A stretch of DNA of 64,000 nucleotides from Streptomyces sp. TLI_171. GTDB lineage: Bacteria > Actinomycetota > Actinomycetes > Streptomycetales > Streptomycetaceae. Where the stretch lies: NCBI RefSeq assembly GCF_003610255.1, contig NZ_RAPS01000001.1, forward strand, positions 4,774,001-4,838,000, written 5' to 3'. Position numbers and translations under genes: made by a program. Shown in pieces: positions 24,129 to 32,687 of the stretch. Below the pieces are notes generated by a model. The model searched no databases and was not told the DNA's origin. It was given only the letters and a program-made list of their open reading frames with translations. Numbering within the stretch: the first letter of the stretch is position 1; each line of letters starts with the position of its first letter.

Positions 24129-25394
24129 CTAGGCCATTGTGCCCGCTGGCCCGGGTGTGACGGACTGCCAGAGACAACCGCAATCGGGATGGCTGCGCAG
24201 TCGCAGCCGCCGCACCATGCCGTCGGCCGCGGACAGTTCGCACCAGCCGTCCACGCTCGGCGGCAGCACCCCGTCCAGGTAGAGCTGGACGTGCAGCGCG
24301 GCGAGCCCGGCGATCGACGTGGCCACCGCGCTGTCGCAGGCCGGGACGCGGGCCCGGCCGGGGCCCTCGTCGATCAGCTGGGCCAGCAGCCGGGGCCAGG
24401 CCTCGTCCTCGTCGCGCCGGGCGAGGGTGGCGCAGCTGCCGCACGCGGAGGCCCCGGGGACGACCAACGGACCGACCACGCCCAGGTGTTCGAGCACCCC
24501 GGTGTACAGGTGCGGGATGCCGGCGCGCATCAGCTCCTGGGCGTCGACGGCGGCGCCGGTGTACGCGGCGGAGCCGTCGCGCGGGGCGAGCACCACCAGG
24601 GTGGGCGGCGGTGGAGCGGCGGGCGGCCGCCGGTACCGCTCGCCGACCGGGGCGCCCGTGACGCGGTGCACCAGCTCGCGGGCGGCGGTGCCGCGCAGCC
24701 GGCCGATGTCTCCGGTGGGCAGGCCGCCCGGCGCGCAGTCCCGGGCGGTGACCCGGCCGCGGTCGAGCACCGCGACCTCGCCGATCCCGCCGGCGGCCAG
24801 CGCGGCGCCGACGGCCGCCCCGATCCGGCCGGCCCCGCGCACCTCGACCCGGGCCCTGGCCCGGCCGTGCAGCACGGCCGCGGCCTCCCCGGGCCCGGGG
24901 TGCACCAGGGAGAGCGAGGCCAGGTCGGGGGCGAGCAGCTCGCGCCGGGCGGATGGGTACAGCTCCAACACGTCCCGCACGGCCTGGGCGTCGTCGAGCA
25001 GTTCGCTGCGGGCCAGCGAGTCGAGCACCGCCAGGCAGTACTCGGGGGTGAGGCCGAGCCGCTTTCCGGCGTCGACCACCCCGGGGCCGTCCCTGCTGCC
25101 GTCGATCAGCGTCAGGAAGTCGGCCAGGTTGCGGTCGACGCCCTCGATCACCCGGGCGTGCCGGCGGACGGTTCCGAACTGCAGGGTCTGCCTCTCCCGC
25201 CACAGCCGGGCCAGGCCCGGCTTGATCGCGGGCCTGACGACGATCGCGCCGGTCGCCTGCTCGTCCGAGCGGCCTTCCGAGCGGCCGGCCGAGCGCGGTG
25301 CCGAGCGGTCCGCCGAGCGGTCCGAGGACCGGTCCGCCGACGGGTTCGCGGAGTGGCTCGGCGACGGGTTCACGGGGTTGTTCACGGGGCGCAT
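24129..25394 (-). CDS. ThiF/E1-like protein of the TOMM cyclodehydratase type
   Basis: This 421-residue protein has four parts. A low-complexity N-terminus repeats SDRS/SADRS-like tetrapeptides (about 12-45). A winged-helix segment (about 55-140, IKPGLARLWRERQTLQFG) resembles RiPP leader-binding domains. An E1/ThiF Rossmann core follows, with GAGRIGAAVG and LDRGRV (about 190-220). The tail has zinc-type cysteines (ACGSC near 320, CGC near 408) and the VGPLVVPG segment typical of bacteriocin cyclodehydratase-type E1 proteins. No YcaO gene or clear precursor peptide lies nearby, so it is an orphan. A related gene occupies this position beside whiB7 in mycobacteria. ATG 25394 has GGAGGAG upstream. 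Substrate and reaction unknown. Confidence 0.75.
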   Translation of the reverse strand: MRPVNNPVNPSPSHSANPSADRSSDRSADRSAPRSAGRSEGRSDEQATGAIVVRPAIKPGLARLWRERQTLQFGTVRRHARVIEGVDRNLADFLTLIDGSRDGPGVVDAGKRLGLTPEYCLAVLDSLARSELLDDAQAVRDVLELYPSARRELLAPDLASLSLVHPGPGEAAAVLHGRARARVEVRGAGRIGAAVGAALAAGGIGEVAVLDRGRVTARDCAPGGLPTGDIGRLRGTAARELVHRVTGAPVGERYRRPPAAPPPPTLVVLAPRDGSAAYTGAAVDAQELMRAGIPHLYTGVLEHLGVVGPLVVPGASACGSCATLARRDEDEAWPRLLAQLIDEGPGRARVPACDSAVATSIAGLAALHVQLYLDGVLPPSVDGWCELSAADGMVRRLRLRSHPDCGCLWQSVTPGPAGTMA

Positions 25395-25479
25395 GCGGGC
25401 TCCTCCACGGTTCGGGATCCCGCCCTCGGGATCGCTGGTGACCGCAGCTTGCCCGCCCGTCCCGGACCGCGGAAATCCG

Positions 25480-25535
25480 CTGTCCACAGGCCCGGTGCGA
25501 CTATCCGGTCATCACTGTGCACAGCCTGTGGATAA
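25480..25535. repeat. Two-part upstream element with DnaA-box sequences (copy 2)
   Basis: This stretch holds CTGTCCACA (25480-25488), then GACTATCCGGTCATCACTG (25499-25517) and CTGTGGATAA (25526-25535, reverse complement of the DnaA box TTATCCACA). The last two blocks match the element before uvrD2 at 16 of 19 and 9 of 10 bases. It lies between the divergent ThiF-like and metallopeptidase genes. Confidence 0.55.
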
Positions 25536-25612
25536 CGCAGCCGGGTGGTCCCGCGGGCCGCGCCGTCCCGGTACCGGACTTCTGTCACGGAGACGGGGTA
25601 ACGTCCTGTTCC

Positions 25613-26272
25613 ATGGCAGCCGAACCCGACTCCCATCGGTCGGCGTCGCGTCGGCGTGCCCGGGCAGCCTCCGGGCCGATGGCCGCGGCGCCAGGTGCCC
25701 TCGCCCGCACCGAGACCGGCCGTGAGCCCCTTCCCGAGCGCGGCATCGACCGCAGCAAGGTCGAGGTCCGCCGCAGTGCCCGCCGCAGTCGCACGGTCTC
25801 CGCGTACCGCGAGGGCGACCGCACCGTGGTGCTGATCCCGGCCCGGATGTCGCACGCCGAGGAGCAGCGCTGGGTGGCGCAGATGCTCGACAAACTGGCT
25901 GCGCAGGAGAGCCGCCGGATGCTGGGCGACGAGGCCCTGCAGGCCCGGGCGCTCGAGCTGTCCCGGCTGTACCTGGACGGCCGGGCGGAGCCGGAGCAGG
26001 TCCGCTGGGTGACCAACCAGAACTCCCGTTGGGGCTCCTGCACCCCCGCCGAGCGCACCATCCGGCTCTCCCACCGGCTCCAGGGCATGCCCGAGTGGGT
26101 GGTGGACTACGTGCTGCTGCACGAGCTGGCGCACCTGCTGGTGCCCGACCACGGCCCCCGTTTCTGGGCCCTGCTGGACGCCTATCCGCGCACCGAACGC
26201 GCCCGCGGCTTCCTGGAGGGCGTCGCCTCCGCCGCCCGGCTGCCGCACGTCCCGGGCGCACGGAACACCTGA
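25613..26272 (+). CDS. YgjP/SprT-like zinc metallopeptidase (M48/DUF45)
   Basis: This 219-residue protein has the DUF45/YgjP signature: NQNSRWGSC (about 136-144), the zinc motif HELAHL (about 170-175) and the third ligand in PDHGPRFW (about 178-185). The domain is related to WLM/SprT metalloproteases, some of which cut DNA-protein crosslinks. The first 60 residues are basic and probably disordered. No signal peptide is present, so it is cytoplasmic. ATG 25613 lacks an obvious ribosome binding site. It diverges from the ThiF-like gene, and its promoter region carries a repeated DnaA-box element shared with uvrD2, which hints at a link to DNA metabolism. Confidence 0.8.
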   Translation: MAAEPDSHRSASRRRARAASGPMAAAPGALARTETGREPLPERGIDRSKVEVRRSARRSRTVSAYREGDRTVVLIPARMSHAEEQRWVAQMLDKLAAQESRRMLGDEALQARALELSRLYLDGRAEPEQVRWVTNQNSRWGSCTPAERTIRLSHRLQGMPEWVVDYVLLHELAHLLVPDHGPRFWALLDAYPRTERARGFLEGVASAARLPHVPGARNT

Positions 26273-26323
26273 CGGCCAGCCGACGGACCCACCGGCCGAC
26301 GACCGGCCGACCGGCCGACGGAA

Positions 26324-26357
26324 GAACCCCCGGAGCCCGGCAGGGCTCCAGGGGTTC
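26324..26357. terminator. Bidirectional terminator
   Basis: GAACCCC-CGGAGCCC and GGGCTCCA-GGGGTTC pair across the gap between the convergent metallopeptidase and Nudix genes. Short CCGGCCGAC repeats precede it. Confidence 0.7.
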
Positions 26358-26394
26358 CACGGCATTCGGGCACCAGCGGCCCGGGGGGTCCGGG

Positions 26395-26958
26395 TCAGAC
26401 CAGGGCGCGGGCCAGCGCCACCAGCTCGCGCACCGAGCGGTCGGCGTCGGCGGGCAGCTCGTCCCAGTCGAACCAGCGCAGGTCCAGCGACTCCTCGCTG
26501 ATCAGCTCACGCGCCCCGGCGGGGGCCACGGCCACGTACTGCACGTCCAGGTGGGTGTTCTCCGGCTGGTCCTTGCCCGCGCAGCGCACCTGGTGGCGGT
26601 CCAGCTTCACCGGCGCCACCCGGCCGTCGACGGCCAGCAGTTCGAGCTCCTCGATGCCGGACTCCTCGACCGCCTCGCGCAGCGCCGCGTCGGCCAGCGT
26701 GGCGTCGCCGGGTTCGCAGTGACCGCCCATCTGCAGCCACATCCCGACCTTGGGGTGCAGGGTGAGCAGCACCCGCCCGGCGGCCGGGTCGACCACCAGC
26801 GCGCTGGCGGTGATGTGGCCGGGCACGCAGGCCCGCCACATGCCTTCGGTGTTGGCGGCGAGATGCGCGAGGTAGTCCCGCCGCAGCCCGTCCTGGGCGG
26901 CCTCGTCGGGCGTCCAGTCGGTCAGGGCGCGGACGGCGTCGGCGTGCAGCGCGGTCAC
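26395..26958 (-). CDS. Nudix hydrolase
   Basis: This 187-residue Nudix protein has the box starting GGHCEPGDATLADAA and ending REAVEESGI (about 76-100). The first 45 residues are helical and the rest is the Nudix fold. The substrate is not predictable. GTG 26958 overlaps the stop of the upstream DUF2342 gene by four bases (read in that gene's restored frame), so the two are co-translated. It converges on the metallopeptidase gene with a shared terminator between them. Confidence 0.85.
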   Translation of the reverse strand: MTALHADAVRALTDWTPDEAAQDGLRRDYLAHLAANTEGMWRACVPGHITASALVVDPAAGRVLLTLHPKVGMWLQMGGHCEPGDATLADAALREAVEESGIEELELLAVDGRVAPVKLDRHQVRCAGKDQPENTHLDVQYVAVAPAGARELISEESLDLRWFDWDELPADADRSVRELVALARALV

Positions 26959-28564
26959 TTGGCGGTGCCCTCCTCGCCGGAGCCGTCGCCCTCGGAGCCC
27001 TTGCCCTCGGAGCCCTCGGAACTGCCTTCGGGCCGCTCGGAACCCTCGGCGTCCTCGGGAGCCGCATCCTCCTCCGCCCCTTGGTCAGGTCGGCCTTCCC
27101 GGACGCCCCGGCCGACCCGGAGGCGGTGGACCCGGAGGCGGTGGACCCGCCCGCGGCCTCGCCGAGCAGCTTGTCGAGCGCGTCGAAGTCGAAGCCGCCC
27201 TCGGCCGCGGCGCCGGTGTCGCGGTGCACGAAGCCGTCCGGGTCGTCCAGGTCGGCGGCGGTCGGCAGCATGTCGGGGTGGCTCCACAGCGCGTCGCGGC
27301 CCTCGATGCCGCGGGCGTCGGCGAGCGAGGCCCACAGCCGGGAGGCGTCGCGCAGGCGGCGCGGGCGCAGCTCCAGGCCGACCAGGGTGGCGAAGGTCTG
27401 CTCGGCGGGGCCGCCGCTGGCGCGGCGGCGGCGCAGGGTCTCGCGCAGCGCGGCGGCCTGCGGCAGGTGCGGTGCGGCGGCGGCGTGCACGACGGCGTCG
27501 ACCCAGCCCTCGACCAGGGCGAGCGCGGTCTCCAGGCGGGCCAGCGCGGCCTTCTGCTCGGGGGTGTCCTCGGGCTGGAGCAGACCGCCGGCCAGCGCCT
27601 CCTGCAGTGCCTCGGGGTTGGCGGGGTCGAGCTGGCCGACCAGCTCCTCCATCCGCGAGGTGTCGACCTTGATGCCGCGGGCGTACGCCTCGACGGCGCC
27701 GAACAGGTGCGCCCGGAGCCACGGCACGTGCGCGAACAGGCGCTGGTGGGCGGCCTCGCGCAGGGCCAGGTAGAGCCGGACCTCCTCGGCGGGCACGCTC
27801 AGGCCCTCGCCGAACTCGGCGATGTTCTGCGGCAGCAGCGCGGCCTTGCCGGCGGGGGCGAGCGGCAGTCCGACGTCGGTGGAGCCGACCACCTCGGCGG
27901 CCAGCGCGCCGAGCGCCTGCCCGATCTGGGTGCCGAACATGGCGCCGCCCATCGAGCGCATCATGCCCATCAGCGGACCGGCCATCGCCTGCATCTCGGC
28001 GGGCAGCACCCCGCCCATCGCGTTGCCGACCCGCTCGGCGACCGGGTCGACCAGGTCCTTCCACACCGGGAGGGTGGCCTCGATCCACTCGGCGCGGCTC
28101 CACGCCACCGCCGCGGAGGAGGTGGACGGGAACTCGGTCGCCGAGTCCAGCCACAGGTCGGCCAGCCGGACGGCCTCGATCACGGCGGTTCGCTCGGCCT
28201 CGCCGACCGAGCGGTCCTTGCTCTTCCCCTCCGGCTGCTCGGCGACCACGGTCTGCCGGGCGATGTTCTTGGCCAGCTCCCAGTTCACCGGGCCGCCCTC
28301 GAACGAGAGCATCTGCCCGAGCTGCTGGAAGGCCGCGCCGAGGTCGTTGGGGTTGAAGCCGCCCATCATCGCGGCGAACGGGTTGTCCCCGCCCTGCCCG
28401 CCCGGGCCGCCCATGCCGAACAGCGCCCCGAAGGGGTTGCCGGTGCCGAAGCCGAACGGCTGCTGCGGGGTCGAGTCGCCCTGCTCGCCGTCCTTCTTGC
28501 CCTTGTTCTTGCCGTCCTCGGGCTCCTCGGGGGGAACGCCGAATCCGAAGGGGAGGTCGCTCAC
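26955..28564 (-). CDS. DUF2342 zinc-dependent metalloprotease-like protein (frameshifted)
   Basis: This gene encodes about 535 residues once a frameshift is repaired. The N-terminus (SDLPFGFGVPPEEPED, then Gly/Phe-rich stretches) and the helical core with EAAHQRLFAHVPWL (about 240) fit the DUF2342 family, annotated as zinc-dependent metalloproteases or F420-biosynthesis-associated proteins; a homologue sits in the same neighbourhood in M. tuberculosis. After KADLTKG the literal frame leaves the usual acidic tail, runs through the Nudix gene and ends only at 26507. One extra G in the run at 27077-27080 would restore an acidic Glu/Gly/Ser-rich tail that stops at 26955, overlapping the Nudix start as GTGA. 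I prefer GTG 28564 (GAGGA upstream) over GTG 28591. Confidence 0.75.
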
Positions 28565-28754
28565 GGGGTCCTCGATCTGATCGGCCGTCACGCGGGTGGT
28601 GTGGCGGGAAAGTCTGCCGCCCGGGGGCTCCGGGCGGTTTCAATGGTCTCGCGGCCGACCGCGCCGGGTGCACCGCTTGGGCCGAGCCTCGGGCAGGATG
28701 GACAGTGCGTGACACTCGTACGTACGCACATAAGCTAACCGTGGAGGATGGCCG

Positions 28755-29903
28755 GTGAGTTCCCCGCCTTCGGACGTTCGCTCTGGGCTGACCGTGGGCG
28801 AGGACGGGCCGGCCGACGCCGGTTCGCCGACTCCAGCCTACGGCGGCAAGCCGCTGACCGTGGCCGTCACCGGCGCGGCCGGCGTGCTCGGCGAGCGGGT
28901 CGCCGAGCGCCTGGTGGCGTCCCCGCACGTACGCCGGGTCCTGGCGGTGGACGACCGCCGCGGCGAGGTTCCCGGCGTGCAGTGGCGGGTGCTGGACGTG
29001 CGCGATCCGGCGGTGGCCGAGCGGCTGGCCGGGGTCGACGTGGTGGTCCACCTGGCGATGGACCTCGGCATGGAGTCGGACCCGCGCGCCCGCAGCGCGT
29101 ACAACGTGCGCGGCGCGCAGACCGTGGTGACCGCCGCCGCGGCCGCCGGGGTGCACCGGGTGGTGCTGTGCACCTCCGCGATGGTCTACGGCGCGCTGCC
29201 CGACAACGAGGTGCCGCTCGCCGAGGACTCCGACCTGCGGGCCACCGAGGAGGCCTCGCTGGTCGGCGACCTGCTGGAGATCGAGCGGCTGGCCCGCCGC
29301 GCCCCGCGCGCCCACCCCGGTCTGCAGATCACCGTGCTGCGCCCGGCCGTGGTGGTCGGCCCCGGCGTGGACACCGTGCTGACCCGGCACTTCGAGGCCC
29401 CGCGCCTGCTGGTGGTGGCCGGCTCCCGCCCGTGCTGGCAGTTCTGCCACCTGGACGACCTGGCGTCCGCGCTGGAGTACGCGGCGCTCGGCCTGGTCGA
29501 GGGCGAGGTGACGGTCGGCTGCGACGGCTGGCTGGAACAGGAGGACGTGGAGGAGCTGTCGGGCATCCGCCGGATGGAACTGCCCGCCTCGCTGGCGCTC
29601 GGCACCGCGGCGCGGCTGCACCGCCTCGGCCTGACCCCGGCCCCGGCCGGGGACCTGGCGTACACCATGTACCCGTGGGTGGTCTCCGGCAGCCGGCTGC
29701 ACGAGGCGGGCTGGCGGCCGCGGCACACCAACGAGGAGGTGCTGGCCGAGCTGCTCGCCCAGGTCTCCGGCAAGCACGCGGTGGCCGGCCGGCGGCTGGG
29801 CGGCAAGGAGGCCGCCACCAGCCTGGGGGCGGCCGGTGCCACGGTCGCGCTGATCGGCACCGCCGCGCTCGTCCGGCGGGCCCGCAGGCACCGCCGGATC
29901 TGA
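28755..29903 (+). CDS. Extended SDR-type NAD-binding epimerase-like protein with C-terminal membrane anchor
   Basis: This protein of 382 residues has a Rossmann fold with TGAAGVLG (about 39-46), DxxD-type motifs (LDVRDPA) and an extended-SDR body similar to nucleotide-sugar epimerases. The usual YxxxK catalytic pair is not evident: the Tyr in TSAMVYG lacks the lysine four residues on, so it may bind NAD(P) without classical dehydrogenase chemistry. Residues about 345-370 form one hydrophobic helix followed by RRARRHRR, a tail anchor to the membrane. GTG 28755 has GGAGG eight bases upstream. It is divergent from the DUF2342 gene and upstream of moaE. Confidence 0.8.
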   Translation: MSSPPSDVRSGLTVGEDGPADAGSPTPAYGGKPLTVAVTGAAGVLGERVAERLVASPHVRRVLAVDDRRGEVPGVQWRVLDVRDPAVAERLAGVDVVVHLAMDLGMESDPRARSAYNVRGAQTVVTAAAAAGVHRVVLCTSAMVYGALPDNEVPLAEDSDLRATEEASLVGDLLEIERLARRAPRAHPGLQITVLRPAVVVGPGVDTVLTRHFEAPRLLVVAGSRPCWQFCHLDDLASALEYAALGLVEGEVTVGCDGWLEQEDVEELSGIRRMELPASLALGTAARLHRLGLTPAPAGDLAYTMYPWVVSGSRLHEAGWRPRHTNEEVLAELLAQVSGKHAVAGRRLGGKEAATSLGAAGATVALIGTAALVRRARRHRRI

Positions 29904-29990
29904 TCAGACGAATTTCACATGATGGAATTACCGCATCGTGATACGAAAGTTCTTGCGGTCCGTCGACGAGAATGCGGAATGATGGTGGCC

Positions 29991-30431
29991 ATGTCCGAGA
30001 ACCACGACCCGATCCGCCTGCTCGCCGTCCGCGAGACCCCGCTCTCGCTGGACGAGGTCCACGCCGCGGTCGGCGACGACGCGGCGGGCGGCACCACCCT
30101 GTTCGTCGGCACCGTGCGCGACCACGACGGCGGCAAGCCGGTCGCCGCGCTGGAGTACAGCGCCCACCCGACCGCGGAGCGGGAGCTGCGCCGGATCGCC
30201 GAGAAGATCTGCGCCGACTTCCCGGTCCGCGCGCTCGCCGCGGTGCACCGCACCGGCCGGCTGGAGATCGGCGACGCCGCGGTGATCGTCGCGGTGTCCT
30301 GCCCGCACCGCGGTGAGGCGTTCGCGGCCGCGCGCCGGCTGATCGACGAACTCAAGCACGAGGTGCCGATCTGGAAGCACCAGATCTTCACCGACGGCGA
30401 GGAGGAGTGGGTCGGCGCGGGCTCCTGCTGA
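29991..30431 (+). CDS. moaE: Molybdopterin synthase catalytic subunit
   Basis: This 146-residue MoaE has the family segments GTVRDHDGG...LEYSAHP, VHRTGRLEIGD and the C-terminal KHEVPIWKHQ, which carries the active-site lysine. MoaE transfers sulfur from MoaD thiocarboxylate to precursor Z to make molybdopterin. No moaD or other molybdenum cofactor gene is in the window. Start choice is open: ATG 29991 fits homologous length, while ATGs at 29979 and 29982 would add three or four residues. The 87 bases before it are unusually A/T-rich and probably hold the promoter. Confidence 0.9.
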   Translation: MSENHDPIRLLAVRETPLSLDEVHAAVGDDAAGGTTLFVGTVRDHDGGKPVAALEYSAHPTAERELRRIAEKICADFPVRALAAVHRTGRLEIGDAAVIVAVSCPHRGEAFAAARRLIDELKHEVPIWKHQIFTDGEEEWVGAGSC

Positions 30432-30592
30432 GCCGCCCGTGTCCGGCCCCGGACCGCGCTCGTTGCCCGTTCGGCGGTACCTCGTTGCGGTGAGCCGTGC
30501 CCCGGTCCCGTAACCCGGATGCCGCCCGCGCCGTTCCCCCTACAGGCGGTTAATCTGCTGATACACATGACGAGCCTGTGGGGAGTTCGAAA

Positions 30593-30760
30593 ATGGCTGC
30601 GCTCGCCTGGTTGATCATTCCTGTGGTGGCCGGACTGCTGGCCATGGTCTGGGCGGGGTGGGCGGCCCGACCGCCCCGGTCCATGACCGATCCCAGCTCG
30701 CTGGCCGAGCACGAGCGGTTCCGCGCGGCGATGGAACGCAGCACCTCCGGCGAGCAGTGA
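30593..30760 (+). CDS. Small single-helix membrane protein
   Basis: This 55-residue protein has one hydrophobic helix at about 3-27 (LAWLIIPVVAGLLAMVWAGW) and a short charged cytoplasmic tail containing EHERFRAAMER. GGGGAG lies seven bases before ATG 30593. It sits between moaE and the PDZ/Lon gene on the same strand, 76 bases before the latter. No function can be assigned. Confidence 0.7.
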   Translation: MAALAWLIIPVVAGLLAMVWAGWAARPPRSMTDPSSLAEHERFRAAMERSTSGEQ

Positions 30761-30836
30761 CGACACGTCCCCGATCGGCCGTGCGGCGGGCGGACCGGCA
30801 GTACACCCCGACCCGCACTTCCCGTACTGTCGTGGC

Positions 30837-31913
30837 ATGCCACGCCGATCGGCGACGATGCTCGCCGCCACCCTGCTGCTGATAGGCCTGCTCTGTGCCT
30901 CGGTCCTGATGAAGGTCCCGTTCACCGAGATGAGCCCCGGGCCGACGTACAACACCCTCGGCACGCAGGACAAGACCGGCGAGCCCGTCATCACCATCAC
31001 CGGGCGCGAGACCTACCCGACCAGCGGGCACCTCAACATGACCACCGTCCAGGTCACCGGGGCGAACTACCAGCCCAGCCTGGTCTCGGCGATCGTCGGC
31101 TGGATCCGGGGCGACGTGCTGGTGGTCCCGCACGACAACGTGTACCCGCAGGGCCAGACCGACCAGGAGGCCCAGCAGCAGAACGCCGAGGAGTTCGCCT
31201 CCTCCGAGGACAGCGCGAAGACCGCCGCCCTCAAGCAGCTGGACATCCCGGTCGGCACCGAGATCATCGTCTCCTCGGTGACCTCCGGCGGACCCTCCGA
31301 GGGCAAGCTGCACGCCGGCGACCAGATCGTGGCCGTCGACGGCGTGGTCATCACCACCCGGGCCCAGGTCGCCGAGCAGGTCATGAAGCACAAGCCCGGC
31401 GAGACCGTGGTCTTCACGGTGGTCCCGCACGCCAAGGCCAGCCCCACGCCGAACCCGGCGGACCAGGTGGAGGTCCCGATCACCACCGCGAAGGCGCCGG
31501 ACGAGGACCGGGCGATCGTCGGCATCACGCCCGGCGTGGACCACGTCTACCCGTTCAAGATCGACATCGGCCTGCAGGACGTCGGCGGCCCCAGCGCCGG
31601 CCTGATGTTCGCCCTCGGCATCGTCGACAAGCTCACCCCCACCGACCTCACCGGCGGCAAGTTCGTGGCCGGCACCGGCACCATCGACGACGACGGCACC
31701 GTCGGCCCGATCGGCGGCATCCAGATGAAGCTGATCGCCGCCCGCGACAAGGGCGCCGAGTACTTCTTCACCCCCGCCGACAACTGCGCCGAAGCCACCC
31801 GCGGCACCCCGTCCGGCCTCACCCTGGTCAAGGTCGACGACCTCGCCGGCGCGGTCAAGGCGCTGGACGCCATCCGCGACGGCGACAGGGCGGCGCTCCC
31901 GCACTGCGGCTGA
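30837..31913 (+). CDS. Membrane-anchored PDZ and Lon-type serine peptidase
   Basis: This 358-residue protein has an N-terminal signal anchor (about 8-25), a PDZ domain with SGGPSEGKLHAGDQIVAVDG (about 145-165), and a C-terminal Lon-type proteolytic domain. The Ser-Lys dyad is visible as S253 in GGPSAG and a lysine near 298 in IQMK. It lacks the Lon ATPase, as in the YlbL/Rv3194c family, and faces outward, so it should cleave secreted or membrane substrates guided by the PDZ domain. Mycobacteria place this gene beside UPF0182, as here. A bidirectional terminator follows. Confidence 0.9.
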   Translation: MPRRSATMLAATLLLIGLLCASVLMKVPFTEMSPGPTYNTLGTQDKTGEPVITITGRETYPTSGHLNMTTVQVTGANYQPSLVSAIVGWIRGDVLVVPHDNVYPQGQTDQEAQQQNAEEFASSEDSAKTAALKQLDIPVGTEIIVSSVTSGGPSEGKLHAGDQIVAVDGVVITTRAQVAEQVMKHKPGETVVFTVVPHAKASPTPNPADQVEVPITTAKAPDEDRAIVGITPGVDHVYPFKIDIGLQDVGGPSAGLMFALGIVDKLTPTDLTGGKFVAGTGTIDDDGTVGPIGGIQMKLIAARDKGAEYFFTPADNCAEATRGTPSGLTLVKVDDLAGAVKALDAIRDGDRAALPHCG

Positions 31914-31932
31914 GCCGGGCACGCGCGCGCGA

Positions 31933-31966
31933 GGGCACCGCCGGGGACCGCACCCCGGCGGTGCCC
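31933..31966. terminator. Bidirectional terminator
   Basis: GGGCACCGCCGGGG and CCCCGGCGGTGCCC form a perfect 14-bp stem with a 6-base loop between the convergent PDZ/Lon and PPA1309-type genes. Confidence 0.8.
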
Positions 31967-31972
31967 TTCCGT

Positions 31973-32533
31973 TCAGGCGAAGGTGGCCAGCAGTGCGGAG
32001 GTCAGGTTGGGGACCAGGTCCGGGCCGGTGAGGACCTCGCGGGCGACGTCCTTCTCGCGCAGGCGCAGCGCGACCTCCTTGCCGCCGTCCCGCAGCACGG
32101 CGGCGGTGATGCGGACCTCCTGGCGCTGCGGGTGGGTCGCGACCCAGTCGTTGATCTCCTTCTCGGTCGCGTTCTTCGGCCGGGAGGCCTCCGCGGCGGG
32201 CGGGAGCATCAGGCGCTCGACCACCAGGGCGCAGCCGACGACGCCGTCCGGCCAGGCGATGGTGCCGAGGAAGCGGTCGAGTTCGGTGCCCGGCGGGATC
32301 TCCTCCTGCTCGACCGGGGTGAGGCCGGTCGGGTTGTCGTCCAGGCCGAGCTGCGAGGCGAGTCGCGGGTTGGCCTTGCGCATCTGGGCGTTGTCGACCA
32401 GGGCGAACAGGCGGGCGGGAAGGTCCCAGCCGAGCGTGGCGACGTGCTCGTCGATCTCCAGCGCGGCCCGGGTGAGCGGGGTCGCCGCGGGCAGGCCGGA
32501 GGCGGCGGCGGTCAGGTCAGGGGAGTCGGACAT
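31973..32533 (-). CDS. PPA1309-family conserved protein
   Basis: This 186-residue soluble protein matches the actinobacterial PPA1309 family in overall sequence (EIDEHVATLGWDLPARLFAL near the N-terminus, then DRFLGTIAWPDGVVGCALV). No catalytic motif is evident and the function is unknown. ATG 32533 has GAGGA seven bases upstream. It is divergent from the UPF0182 gene and convergent with the PDZ/Lon gene. Homologues are widespread in actinobacteria at this locus, so it may relate to the neighbouring envelope proteins. Confidence 0.7.
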   Translation of the reverse strand: MSDSPDLTAAASGLPAATPLTRAALEIDEHVATLGWDLPARLFALVDNAQMRKANPRLASQLGLDDNPTGLTPVEQEEIPPGTELDRFLGTIAWPDGVVGCALVVERLMLPPAAEASRPKNATEKEINDWVATHPQRQEVRITAAVLRDGGKEVALRLREKDVAREVLTGPDLVPNLTSALLATFA

Positions 32534-32687
32534 GGGCCCATCCTCACATGTCCGAGGGGGCCGTCTCCAACTCCGACGCATCGTCCGGGAACTCCGGTAA
32601 AGACTGATTAAGTTGCACTGGAGACCGCCGCCCGTCCCAACGGCGCGGCACCGTACCCGCATTCACGACGACAGCTGAGGTGGCGCC

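Noticed and set aside
26286..26322. CCGGCCGAC tandem copies as an attachment site or integration scar
   Set aside because: They are short and G/C-rich and lie beside a terminator, with no integrase or matching distant copy.
26507..26954. C-terminal extension of the DUF2342 protein through the Nudix gene
   Set aside because: The extension is Arg/Pro-rich read-through in a wrong frame; the restored frame ends with a GTGA overlap typical of coupled genes.
29924..29954. GGAAT...GTT upstream of moaE as a sigma-R promoter
   Set aside because: The spacer is 20 bases; sigma-R sites need 18 or 19, and moaE has no link to thiol stress.
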